Assembly (NCBI GenBank): GCA_035509415.1
Contig: DATJLQ010000167.1
Span: 1 to 9,791, forward strand
Source: DATJLQ01 sp035509415
GTDB taxonomy: Bacteria; Pseudomonadota; Alphaproteobacteria; JACZXZ01
DNA: 9,791 nucleotides
Direction of reading: 5' to 3'
A model generated the notes under the pieces. It was not told where the DNA came from, searched no databases, and saw only the letters and a program-made list of their open reading frames with translations. Shown here in pieces: positions 1 through 6,140 of this stretch (within the stretch, counting starts at the first letter, position 1; each line of letters begins with the position of its first letter). The translations under genes and the position numbers were made by a program.

Positions 1-414
1 CTTCCGCTCGCGAAGCTGCCGGGGACGGCCGGCGAGCGCATGGCGCCCGACGCGGAGGAGGGGAAGCGCGCCGTGACATATTATCGCGTGCTCGAGCCCA
101 TGGGCCAGAAGGCGGCCTGGGTGGCGCTCTGGCCGGTCACCGGGCGCACGCACCAGCTGCGCGTCCACATGGCCGAGATCGGCACGCCCATCCAGGGCGA
201 CGGCAAATACGGCGGCAAGGACGCGACGCTCGCGGGGGGCGGCTTGTCGCGCAAGCTCCATCTCCATGCGCGCGCGATCGCGTTGCCGCATCCCTCGACC
301 GGAAAGCCGCTTTCGGTCACCGCTCCCTTGCCCGAGCATATGCGCAGGACCTGGGCCCTCTTCGGCCTCGACCCCGCGCTCGAGGGCGACCCGTTCGAGG
401 AGATCGAGGTCTAG
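1..414 (+). CDS. rluC: RluA/RluC-family 23S rRNA pseudouridine synthase, C-terminal part (5' truncated by window)
   Basis: This is the C-terminal 137 codons of a ribosomal large-subunit pseudouridine synthase, which isomerises specific uridines in 23S rRNA. The frame is open from base 1, so the real start lies outside the window. The ATG at 40 is internal, because the residues before it (LPLAKLPGTAGERM) already fit the family. Visible family motifs are GKRAVTYYRVLE, the very conserved WPVTGRTHQLRVHMAEIGTP, and GDGKYGG, followed by the LHLHARAIALPHP segment of the RluA/RluC core. The catalytic Asp motif (RLDxxTSG) would be upstream and is not seen. In many alphaproteobacteria this gene is directly followed by the HAD phosphatase and ATP12 genes. 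Here those two lie about 2 kb downstream, after an inserted minus-strand pair. The family is certain; RluC rather than RluD is an inference from the context and the overall motif spacing. Confidence 0.93.
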   Translation, partial: LPLAKLPGTAGERMAPDAEEGKRAVTYYRVLEPMGQKAAWVALWPVTGRTHQLRVHMAEIGTPIQGDGKYGGKDATLAGGGLSRKLHLHARAIALPHPSTGKPLSVTAPLPEHMRRTWALFGLDPALEGDPFEEIEV

Positions 415-425
415 GCGACTCGGTT

Positions 426-500
426 CGTCATGCCGGACTTGTTCCGGGCATCCACGAAGAATTCAAGACGGGGATGGCCGGGCCAAGCCCGGCCATGACG
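426..500. repeat. Bipartite palindromic intergenic repeat, family 1, copy A
   Basis: A 75-bp repeat bounded by CGTCAT and ATGACG. The left half runs CGTCATGCCGGACTTG then TTCCGGGCATCC. The right half is a similar hairpin in inverted orientation (GGATGGCCGGGCCAAG then CCCGGCCATGACG). Its minus-strand translation contains the familiar spurious peptide VMAGLGPAIPV, a hallmark of this repeat in alphaproteobacterial genomes. It starts 11 bp after the rluC stop codon, so it may form the 3' end of that transcript. A second copy lies at 3882-3972. Confidence 0.85.
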
Positions 501-562
501 CGTAGGGAATTTCCGATGCCTTCCCAGGCCATGATCGGCAAGGATTGAATTGCTCCCGTCGG

Positions 563-646
563 CGCGTCCGCGAAGCTTGTCCCGGCGCAGTCGGGTTGCG
601 CGGGGTGCATTCGAACGATGGATGCCCGGATCGGCGGGAACGACGA
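563..646. repeat. Probable degenerate remnant of a family-1-like repeat
   Basis: This stretch has pieces that resemble the family-1 repeat but no longer pair well: GTCCGCGAAGCTTGTCCC on the left and GATGGATGCCCGG followed by GGCGGGAACGACG on the right. I read it as a decayed copy. Together with copy A it leaves the 415-681 gap without any credible gene. The translations of this gap in all frames look like shadow or repeat-derived peptides. Confidence 0.4.
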
Positions 647-656
647 TTTGGCGGCG

Positions 657-677
657 CGACTCAATCTTGCCGAGTCG
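657..677 (-). terminator. Weak stem-loop just downstream of the MFS gene
   Basis: Read on the minus strand, four bases after the MFS stop codon, CGACTC and GAGTCG form a perfect 6-bp stem around a 9-nt loop. There is no T-run after it (the next bases are CGCCGCC), so it is at best a weak or factor-dependent terminator, and could be chance. Confidence 0.3.
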
Positions 678-681
678 AGCT

Positions 682-1929
682 CTAGATCGGCGGCCGATCC
701 AAAATTCCCAGCACCGCCTTCAACGGCCAGGTGAGGGGGATCACGATCAGGGCCGAGAGCGCGGCCGCCCAGACCGCGAGGCCCATGCCGAAGCCGTCGC
801 TGAGGGCGCCGAACAGGGCGGGGGTCAAGGCGCTGGCACTCAGCCCCACGGTATAGAAGACGCCGAAGGCGCGCGCGCGCCGCTCGGCCGGCACCAGCTC
901 GGCGACCGTGCCGTAAAGCACCGACGAGGTGCCGTTGAGGGCGAGGCCGAGGATCGGCAGCAGCATCAACGCGCGCTCGAGGGATGTCGCCAGCACGACG
1001 ACCATGAAGAGCGCCGTGGCACCTTCGGTCAGGATCACCGTGCGCAGGATGCCGACCCGGCGTGCCGCGAGGCCGCACACGAACTTGCCCGCGGCCCCGC
1101 CCGCGAAGACGAGGCTCAAGGCCAGCCCCACGGTCGTGAGATCGGCGCCCTTGCGCGCGAGGAGGAACGGCAGCAGAACCAAAAACCCCGCGCGCGACGC
1201 GCTGTCGAAAGCGGCGATCGCCGACAAGGCGAGGAACCCGCGCCGCGCGAGCGCTGCGGGAAGCGCTGCCGCGGGCTTGGGCGCATCTTGCGCGCTTGCA
1301 GCGCTACGCGCGGTCCCCGTTTGCGCCGCCCACAGGATCGCGACGGCCGCCGCGACGAGCCCGAGCCCGACGAGAACGATCGCGAGGCGCCATTGCCAGA
1401 GGGCGATCAGGATCGCGGTCAAGGCGGGCAACGCGGTCTTGCCGAGATCGCCCGAGAAATTATAGGTGCCGAGGGCGGCGCGGAGGCGCGGTCCCTCATA
1501 GGCGCGCGCGGTCAGCGCGGAGCCGATCGGGTGCTGCACGCTGGCGCCCAGGCCCGCGAGCGCCAGGCCGAGCGCAAGCCCCGTGAAAATGCCGGTCCGA
1601 GAGCCGAGCGCGCCGGCGAGCACGGCGAGCAGGACGAAGCCGATCCCGACGAGGCAGGTGCCGAGTGCCAGGGTGCGCCGCTCGCCCAAGCGCTCGGCGA
1701 CCAGGCCCGAGGGAAGCTGGAACCCCGCGAGGCACGCCATGTAGATGCTGCGCAAGGCGCCGAGGGCCGCGAGATCGAAGCCGAATTGCGCCTGCCAGAC
1801 CGGCAGCAGCACGTAGATGAGCTCGGTCGCCCCGTCATGGAGGAAATGGCCGGCGCTCGAGGCGGCGAGCACGCGTCGCGCGTGGCCCGTCGCGGGCTGC
1901 CCGAGCGTCTCGGCGCCGGGCGCGCTCAT
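682..1929 (-). CDS. MFS transporter, 12-TM permease, substrate unknown
   Basis: A 415-aa inner-membrane permease of the major facilitator superfamily, the usual length for a 12-helix member. Long hydrophobic helices alternate with short loops. The first helix region begins SSAGHFLHDGATELIYVLLP, and the TM2-TM3 loop carries a motif-A-like GLVAERLGERRTL. A longer Ala/Pro-rich central loop (around AQTGTARSAASAQDAPKP) separates the two six-helix halves. The N-terminal HFxxD pattern recalls the fosmidomycin-resistance (Fsr)-like branch, but I cannot assign a substrate. I chose the ATG at 1929 (MSAPGAETLG) because the frame upstream overlaps the exported-protein gene and is Arg/Pro-rich shadow sequence. 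The start lies 19 bp after that gene's stop codon, which suggests co-transcription. The pair is transcribed against all surrounding genes and separates rluC from the HAD-ATP12 genes. Confidence 0.88.
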   Translation of the reverse strand: MSAPGAETLGQPATGHARRVLAASSAGHFLHDGATELIYVLLPVWQAQFGFDLAALGALRSIYMACLAGFQLPSGLVAERLGERRTLALGTCLVGIGFVLLAVLAGALGSRTGIFTGLALGLALAGLGASVQHPIGSALTARAYEGPRLRAALGTYNFSGDLGKTALPALTAILIALWQWRLAIVLVGLGLVAAAVAILWAAQTGTARSAASAQDAPKPAAALPAALARRGFLALSAIAAFDSASRAGFLVLLPFLLARKGADLTTVGLALSLVFAGGAAGKFVCGLAARRVGILRTVILTEGATALFMVVVLATSLERALMLLPILGLALNGTSSVLYGTVAELVPAERRARAFGVFYTVGLSASALTPALFGALSDGFGMGLAVWAAALSALIVIPLTWPLKAVLGILDRPPI

Positions 1930-1948
1930 GGAATGCCCCACGCGCGCG

Positions 1949-2269
1949 TCAATTGACCACCTCGAAATGGGGACAATGGGCCTTGGCCCAGTCGATATAG
2001 GCGCGGCTGCAAAAGGCCTCGATCTCGGGGCCGACCGGCGGCATGCAGTTGAGATAGGCCCCTTTGGGGCATTCGTGCGGGACCTTGGCCGGCTCGGCCG
2101 CTTGCTTCCCTTGGGAAGCGCTCGACTCGGCCGGTGGGAGCGCAGCCGGCGCGCGATCTGGAAGCGGGCTTTGAGGCCGTGCGGCGGGCTCGGCGGCCAA
2201 GGCCGAGCCGGCGAAGGCCAAGGCCAGCGCCAGCGCAACCGACGATCCGAGCCGCTTCCAACGAGCCAT
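1949..2269 (-). CDS. Small exported four-cysteine protein, function unknown
   Basis: A predicted secreted or periplasmic protein of 106 aa that I do not recognise by name. The N-terminus is a textbook Sec signal peptide: positive MARWKR, a hydrophobic Ala/Leu core, and an AxA-type cleavage site near SALA-AEP, around residue 26. A Pro/Ala/Ser-rich linker follows. The C-terminal ~42 residues form a compact Cys domain, HECPKGAYLNCMPP with later cysteines before SRAYIDW and PHFEVVN. Its spacing is regular, C-x7-C-x11-C-x11-C, compatible with two disulphides or a metal site. An in-frame ATG 84 bp upstream exists (at 2353), but I chose 2269 because the signal peptide then begins correctly. It is first in a unit with the MFS gene, so it could be an accessory to that transporter; this is inference from position only. 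Confidence 0.72.
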   Translation of the reverse strand: MARWKRLGSSVALALALAFAGSALAAEPAARPQSPLPDRAPAALPPAESSASQGKQAAEPAKVPHECPKGAYLNCMPPVGPEIEAFCSRAYIDWAKAHCPHFEVVN

Positions 2270-2386
2270 TTCCGAGCCTCGCGCCGTCATGGGGCGCCAC
2301 ATTATGCCAAGGCCTCGAGTGTCGCAAACCGGCGCCGGGGCCGCGCGCGCCAAGGGGCTTTTGCTCGGCGCCCCTTGCGGCTACAT
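2270..2386. promoter_or_regulatory. Divergent control region between the four-Cys protein gene and the HAD gene
   Basis: These 117 bp separate two divergent translation starts, so both promoters should lie here. I see no convincing -35/-10 pair for either direction. The plus-strand start has no good Shine-Dalgarno sequence. A TACATA box at 2382-2387 could be a poor -10 for a transcript starting at the second ATG (2396), which would then be leaderless. That reading is weak. Confidence 0.45.
2351..2377. promoter_or_regulatory. 8-bp inverted repeat just upstream of the HAD start
   Basis: CAAGGGGC at 2351-2358 and GCCCCTTG at 2370-2377 are perfect inverted copies around an 11-nt centre. The second arm ends 9 bp before the ATG at 2387. 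It could be an operator or an RNA hairpin affecting HAD translation. The symmetry is seen directly; any function is inferred. Confidence 0.5.
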
Positions 2387-3136
2387 ATGCGCGCCATGGA
2401 TCGCCCCAGCGCCCGGCCCAATGCTGCCAAGATCCCCCGGGCAAATGCCGCCCTCCGCCTCGCGGTGTTCGACTGCGACGGCACCCTGGTCGATAGCCAG
2501 CATTCGATCTTCGCCGCGGTGCGTTTCGCCTTCGAGTCCGTGGGCTTGGAAACGCCGACGCCGGCGACGGCGCGGCGCGTGATCGGGCTCCCGCTCGACC
2601 AGGCGCTCGAGAGGCTCGTGCCCGAGGCGGCGCGTGAAGCGGTCGACACGGCGAAGCTCACCGAGCGCTACAAGGACGCGTTTTTCGAGCTGCGCAACCG
2701 GCCCGATTTCGAGGAGCCGCTGTTCCCGGGCGCCGTCGAGGCGCTCGCGGCACTCGAGGCCGAGCGCATCCTTCTCGGCATCGCGACCGGGAAATCGCGC
2801 CGCGGGCTCGAGCGTACCCTCGAGCGCCACGGGCTCCTGGGGCGCTTCGTCACCATCCAGACCAACGATAGCGGTCCGGGGAAGCCCCATCCCCACATGC
2901 TCGAGCGCGCCCTTGCCGAAACCGGCGCCGAGCCGGCCAACGGCGTCATGATCGGCGATACGGTGTTCGACATGGCGATGGCGCGCGCGGCCGGGCTTCG
3001 GGCTTTGGGCGTCGCCTGGGGCTATCACGCGAGCGACGAGCTCGTGGAAGCGGGGGCTCATGCGCTGGTCGAGCGCTTCGCCGACGTGCCCTCTTCGGTC
3101 GAGCGCCTGGTGCCCGCGCGCGGCGCGCGTCCATGA
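2387..3136 (+). CDS. HAD-IA family hydrolase, phosphoglycolate-phosphatase-like
   Basis: A 249-aa cytoplasmic phosphatase of HAD subfamily IA. All four motifs are present: motif I FDCDGTLVDS with nucleophile Asp29 and acid/base Asp31; motif II Thr134 in IATGKS; motif III Lys166 in GKPHPHM; motif IV GDTVFD with Asp191 and Asp195 for Mg2+. An alpha-helical cap lies between motifs I and II (about residues 40-105), as in the Gph/PGMB-type enzymes. The substrate is uncertain; phosphoglycolate or another small phosphate ester is possible. There are two candidate starts, 2387 (MRAMDRP) and 2396 (MDRP). Neither has a clear ribosome binding site, and I give the longer. The frame is open far upstream, but that part antisenses the four-Cys gene. 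Its TGA overlaps the ATP12 gene start in an ATGA junction, which indicates translational coupling. Confidence 0.9.
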   Translation: MRAMDRPSARPNAAKIPRANAALRLAVFDCDGTLVDSQHSIFAAVRFAFESVGLETPTPATARRVIGLPLDQALERLVPEAAREAVDTAKLTERYKDAFFELRNRPDFEEPLFPGAVEALAALEAERILLGIATGKSRRGLERTLERHGLLGRFVTIQTNDSGPGKPHPHMLERALAETGAEPANGVMIGDTVFDMAMARAAGLRALGVAWGYHASDELVEAGAHALVERFADVPSSVERLVPARGARP

Positions 3137-3843
3137 GCGGGACCAAGCGCCGGCGCCTCTATCGCGAGGTCGCGGTCGAGCCGCATGGCGCGGGCTTCGC
3201 CGTATCGCTCGACGGCAAGCTCGTGCATACGCCCCAGCGCCGCGTGCTCGCCCTGCCGACGCGCGCGGCGGCCGACGCGATCGCCACGGAATGGCGCGCG
3301 CAGGGTGCCGAGCTCGATCCGCAAACGATGCCGATCACGCGGCTCGCGGGCTCGGCCCTCGATCTCGTGGCGCCGCACCGGGCCGAGATCGTCGCGCGCA
3401 CGGCGGCCTATGGCGCCACGGACCTTCTCTGCTATCGCGCGGCCGCACCCGCCGAGCTCGCGGCACGTCAGGCAGAGGCTTGGCAGCCCTGGATCGAATG
3501 GGCGGCCGAGCGCTACGGCGCGCGCCTCGCGGTGACCGTGGGCGTGGTCGCGGTCGCGCAGCCCGAACAGGCGCTCGCGTCCCTCGCCCACGCGGTCGAG
3601 GCCCATGACGATCTGCGCCTCGCTGGCCTCGCCGCCGCGACGGCGGCCTTGGGCTCGCTGGTGCTCGCCCTCGCGCTTGCCGAGGGACGGCTCGAGGCCG
3701 AGACCGCCTGGTCGCTTTCGCTCCTCGACGAGATGCATCAGGCCGAGCGCTGGGGCGAGGACAAGGAAGCCAGCCGGGCACGCGCGGCGCTCAAGGCCGA
3801 CATCGAGGCCGCGGGGCGGTTCTTCGAGCTGTTGGCCGGTTAA
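3133..3843 (+). CDS. ATP12-family F1-ATPase assembly chaperone
   Basis: A 236-aa protein of the ATP12 family. In mitochondria Atp12 binds free F1 alpha subunit during assembly of the alpha3beta3 ring, and alphaproteobacteria carry the bacterial homologue. Family features seen here are the N-terminal beta region (LYREVAVEPHGAGFAVSLDGK then TPQRRVLALPT), the EWRAQGAELDPQTMPITRLA segment around residues 54-74, TDLLCYRA in the middle, and the conserved C-terminal block SLLDEMHQAERWGEDKEA. The length is normal for bacterial members and no signal or membrane segment is present. It starts inside the HAD stop codon (4-bp overlap), so the two genes are almost certainly one transcript. The HAD-ATP12 pairing is common in alphaproteobacteria. 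Homology to ATP12 is clear; the chaperone role in this organism is by family. Confidence 0.93.
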   Translation: MSGTKRRRLYREVAVEPHGAGFAVSLDGKLVHTPQRRVLALPTRAAADAIATEWRAQGAELDPQTMPITRLAGSALDLVAPHRAEIVARTAAYGATDLLCYRAAAPAELAARQAEAWQPWIEWAAERYGARLAVTVGVVAVAQPEQALASLAHAVEAHDDLRLAGLAAATAALGSLVLALALAEGRLEAETAWSLSLLDEMHQAERWGEDKEASRARAALKADIEAAGRFFELLAG

Positions 3844-3881
3844 GCGGTCGCGTCGCGCACGGATCGCCATTTCTTCCGGTT

Positions 3882-3972
3882 CGTCATACCCGGGCCGGCC
3901 GAAAGGCCGAGTCCCGGGTATCCGCGCCTAGAGGACAAGGCGAGGATGGCCGGACCCAGCCCGGCCATGACG
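3882..3972. repeat. Bipartite palindromic intergenic repeat, family 1, copy B
   Basis: The left hairpin pairs CATACCCGGG with CCCGGGTATC and has a nested GGCCGAAAGGCC at its tip. The right half, GGATGGCCGGACCCAG then CCCGGCCATGACG, is nearly the same as the right half of copy A. Minus-strand translation again gives PVMAGLGPAI. Both copies begin with GGTTCGTCAT. This repeat fills the gap between the ATP12 gene and pccB and runs into the open frame upstream of pccB, which explains the apparent N-terminal extension of that frame. Confidence 0.85.
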
Positions 3973-4146
3973 GGTTCAACGGCTCTGCCGCTTCGAGCGC
4001 ATGGCGAAACGGACCGCGAGACCGCGTCACCGCCGCCGGACACCTCTATTGCGCCGCAGCACGGTATCTGGAACACTTTTGACGATACTCGGTCCCGCGG
4101 GGCCTGCCTGGCCCGCGCGGCGGCGACCTTGGGAAACGGGGGCGGC
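3973..4146 (+). promoter_or_regulatory. Upstream region of pccB, promoter not resolved
   Basis: These 174 bp follow repeat copy B and precede the chosen pccB ATG. They should hold the promoter and leader of the pcc genes. TTGACG at 4079-4084 is a fair -35, but the -10 position 17 bp further on (GCCTGC) is poor, so I do not call a promoter. The bases before the ATG (GGGAAACGGGGGCGGC) are purine-rich and can serve as a ribosome binding site. I saw no clear TTTGC/GCAAA palindrome of the kind bound by short-chain fatty-acid regulators near pcc genes in related bacteria. Confidence 0.4.
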
Positions 4147-5679
4147 ATGCAGGAAATCCTCCAGCGGCTCGAGGAGATGCGCGCGGCGGCGCGCGCGGGC
4201 GGCGGCGAGCGCCGGGTCAAGGCGCAGCACGACAAGGGCAAGCTCTCGGCGCGCGAGCGCGTCGAGCTGTTGCTCGATCCCGGCTCCTTCGAGGAGTGGG
4301 ACATGTTCGTCGAGCATCGCTGCATCGATTTCGGCATGGAGAAGCAGAAAATCTCGGGCGACGGGGTGGTGACCGGCTGGGGCACGGTCGAGGGCAGGCT
4401 CGTCTTCGTCTTCAGCCAGGACTTCACCGTGTTCGGCGGCGCCCTTTCCGAGGCGCATGCCGAGAAGATCTGCAAGATCATGGACCAGGCGATGCAGCTC
4501 GGCGCGCCCGTGGTCGGCCTCAACGATTCGGGCGGTGCGCGCATCCAGGAGGGTGTCGCCTCGCTCGCGGGCTATGCCGAGGTGTTCCAGCGCAACATCA
4601 TGGCCTCCGGCGTGGTCCCGCAGGTCTCGCTCATCATGGGCCCGTGCGCGGGGGGTGCGGTCTACTCGCCCGCCATGACCGACTTCATCTTCATGGTCAA
4701 GGACAGCTCCTACATGTTCGTGACCGGGCCGGACGTGGTCAAGACCGTGACCCATGAGAGCGTGACCCACGAGGAGCTGGGGGGTGCAGTCACCCACACG
4801 ACCAAGTCGGGCGTTGCCGACCGCGCGTTCGAAAACGACGTCGAGGCGCTTCTCGAGCTGCGCCGGTTCCTCTCGTTCCTCCCCGCGAGCAATCGCGAGA
4901 AGCCGCCCATCGTCCCCACGTCCGACCCGCCCGACCGCATCGAGCTCTCGCTCGACACGCTGGTGCCGGCCAATCCGAACAAGCCCTACGAGATGAAGGA
5001 GCTGATCCAGAAGGTGGTCGACGACGGCGACTTCTTCGAGCTCCAGCCCGATTACGCGCGCAACATCGTGATCGGCTTCGCGCGCCTCGAGGGCTCGACC
5101 GTCGGCATTGTGGCCAACCAGCCCATGGTGCTCGCGGGCTGCCTCGACATCGATTCGTCGCGCAAGGCGGCGCGTTTCGTGCGCTTCTGCGATTGCTTCT
5201 CGATCCCGATCGTGACCTTCGTCGACGTGCCCGGCTTCATGCCCGGAACGGCGCAGGAATATGGCGGCATCATCAAGCACGGGGCCAAACTCCTGTTCGC
5301 GTTCGGCGAGGCGACGGTGCCGAAAGTGACCGTGATCACGCGCAAGGCCTATGGCGGCGCCTACGACGTCATGAGCTCGAAGCATCTGCGCGGCGACGTG
5401 AACTACGCCTGGCCCACCGCCGAGATCGCGGTCATGGGGCCGAAGGGGGCGGTCGAGATCATCTTCCGCCAGGACATCGGCGACGCCGAGAAGATCGCGA
5501 AACGCACCGAGGAGTACCGCGAGAAATTCGCCAATCCCTTCGTCGCCGGCCATCGCGGCTTCATCGACGACGTGATCATGCCCCATTCGACGCGCCGGCG
5601 CCTGTGCAAGGCGCTCGCCATGCTGCGCACGAAGAAGCTCGAGAACCCGTGGAAGAAGCACGACAATATTCCGCTGTGA
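4147..5679 (+). CDS. pccB: Propionyl-CoA carboxylase beta subunit (carboxyltransferase)
   Basis: A 510-aa carboxyltransferase subunit that moves CO2 from carboxybiotin on PccA to propionyl-CoA, giving (S)-methylmalonyl-CoA; it works as an alpha6beta6 complex in the cytoplasm. Two crotonase-like halves are visible. The N-half has GKLSARERVELLLDPGSFEE, the DSGGARIQEGV motif starting at Asp127, and GPCAGGAVYSPAMTDF, whose Gly169-Gly170 would form the first oxyanion hole. The C-half has DVPGFMPGTAQE and KAYGGAYDVMSS, whose Gly403-Gly404 would form the second. The C-terminus KKHDNIPL is the usual PccB ending. The frame is open upstream to 3946, but that part translates the repeat, so I chose the ATG at 4147, which gives the normal family length and start (MQEILQRLEEMR). 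The partner pccA lies 1.15 kb downstream. Confidence 0.97.
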   Translation: MQEILQRLEEMRAAARAGGGERRVKAQHDKGKLSARERVELLLDPGSFEEWDMFVEHRCIDFGMEKQKISGDGVVTGWGTVEGRLVFVFSQDFTVFGGALSEAHAEKICKIMDQAMQLGAPVVGLNDSGGARIQEGVASLAGYAEVFQRNIMASGVVPQVSLIMGPCAGGAVYSPAMTDFIFMVKDSSYMFVTGPDVVKTVTHESVTHEELGGAVTHTTKSGVADRAFENDVEALLELRRFLSFLPASNREKPPIVPTSDPPDRIELSLDTLVPANPNKPYEMKELIQKVVDDGDFFELQPDYARNIVIGFARLEGSTVGIVANQPMVLAGCLDIDSSRKAARFVRFCDCFSIPIVTFVDVPGFMPGTAQEYGGIIKHGAKLLFAFGEATVPKVTVITRKAYGGAYDVMSSKHLRGDVNYAWPTAEIAVMGPKGAVEIIFRQDIGDAEKIAKRTEEYREKFANPFVAGHRGFIDDVIMPHSTRRRLCKALAMLRTKKLENPWKKHDNIPL

Positions 5680-5695
5680 GGATACGGCAGAAATT

Positions 5696-5742
5696 CCTCA
5701 TCCTTCGAGACGCGGTCCTTCGGACCGCTCCTCAGGATGAGG
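5696..5742. repeat. Palindromic repeat, family 2, copy 1 (forward)
   Basis: A 47-bp element starting 16 bp after the pccB stop. The outer 9-bp stem CCTCATCCT/AGGATGAGG encloses an inner perfect stem GCGGTCC-TTC-GGACCGC. It differs from copy 3 (6141-6187) at a single base. It could also act as a 3'-end stabiliser or attenuator on the pccB mRNA. There is no T-run. Confidence 0.9.
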
Positions 5743-5758
5743 GAGAAATTGAGTTAAA

Positions 5759-5803
5759 CCTCATCCTGAGGAGGCCGCGTAGCGGCCGTCTCGAAGGATG
5801 AGG
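5759..5803. repeat. Palindromic repeat, family 2, copy 2 (inverted)
   Basis: A 45-bp element in opposite orientation to copies 1 and 3. It keeps the CCTCATCCTGAGGAG / TCTCGAAGGATGAGG arms but has a different tip (GGCCGC-GTA-GCGGCC). It lies 16 bp from copy 1 and 18 bp before the GIY-YIG start. Its last bases contain an ATG (5798) that is in frame with that gene. Confidence 0.9.
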
Positions 5804-5821
5804 CGAAGCTGGGGTCAAGAG

Positions 5822-6121
5822 ATGTCGGCATTTCTTTATATGCTCCAATGTCGGGACGGTTCCTATTACGTCGGTACGACCCGGGGAAGCTTGGAGCAGC
5901 GCATGGCTGAGCACAATTCGGGCCGATTCGGCGGGTATACGGCGAGCCGGCGGCCGGTTGCTCTGACATACCATCAGGAATTCGATCGGGTCGAGGATGC
6001 GATCGCGATGGAGCGGCGGATCAAAGGCTGGCGCCGGGAGAAGAAGGAGGCGCTCATTCGCGGAGACTTCATTGCGTTGCGCCAGCTCGGTTCGCGCGGG
6101 AGTAAACGTGTCGGTGCGTAG
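5822..6121 (+). CDS. Single-domain GIY-YIG nuclease family protein (UPF0213-like)
   Basis: A 99-aa protein made of one GIY-YIG endonuclease domain. Tyr6-Met7-Leu8 stands for the GIY strand and Tyr16-Val17-Gly18 for YIG. The expected catalytic or conserved residues follow: Arg27, His31, the GGYTASRRPVAL strand, and Glu64 as the metal-binding acid in AMERRIKGW, then KKEALIRGD. This is the pattern of the small UPF0213/YhbQ-like proteins, which have no attached DNA-binding domain. The biological role of such proteins is poorly known. The ATG at 5822 gives the normal family start; an in-frame ATG at 5798 lies within repeat copy 2. The codons are less G/C-ending than those of pccB or pccA (TTT, CTT, TAT, CAA and TGT within the first ten codons), which suggests separate ancestry. 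The gene is bracketed by family-2 repeats and interrupts the pcc genes. Confidence 0.92.
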   Translation: MSAFLYMLQCRDGSYYVGTTRGSLEQRMAEHNSGRFGGYTASRRPVALTYHQEFDRVEDAIAMERRIKGWRREKKEALIRGDFIALRQLGSRGSKRVGA

Positions 6122-6140
6122 GTCGGGCACAATCGTCGAT

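Noticed and set aside
428..1078. Minus-strand 216-aa reading frame across the repeat and the MFS gene
   Set aside because: It is Arg/Pro-rich, overlaps the MFS coding sequence in another frame, and ends in the repeat peptide VMAGLGPAIPV. It is a typical high-GC shadow.
550..1956. Plus-strand 468-aa Arg/Glu/Gly-rich reading frame opposite the MFS gene
   Set aside because: The composition is that of an antisense frame in GC-rich DNA, with no domain or hydrophobic core. The opposite strand encodes a convincing 12-TM permease.
426..3972. Family-1 repeats as a CRISPR array or insertion sequence
   Set aside because: There are only two good copies, 3.4 kb apart, with no regular spacers, no transposase and no target-site duplication. 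They fit an interspersed palindromic repeat.
4079..4107. Promoter for pccB built on TTGACG
   Set aside because: No acceptable -10 hexamer lies 16-18 bp downstream (GCCTGC), so the call would rest on a single hexamer.
3946..4146. N-terminal extension of PccB by 67 residues in the same open frame
   Set aside because: The upstream part translates family-1 repeat copy B (MAGPSPAMTG) and has no relation to carboxyltransferases. Starting at 4147 gives the usual 510-aa length.
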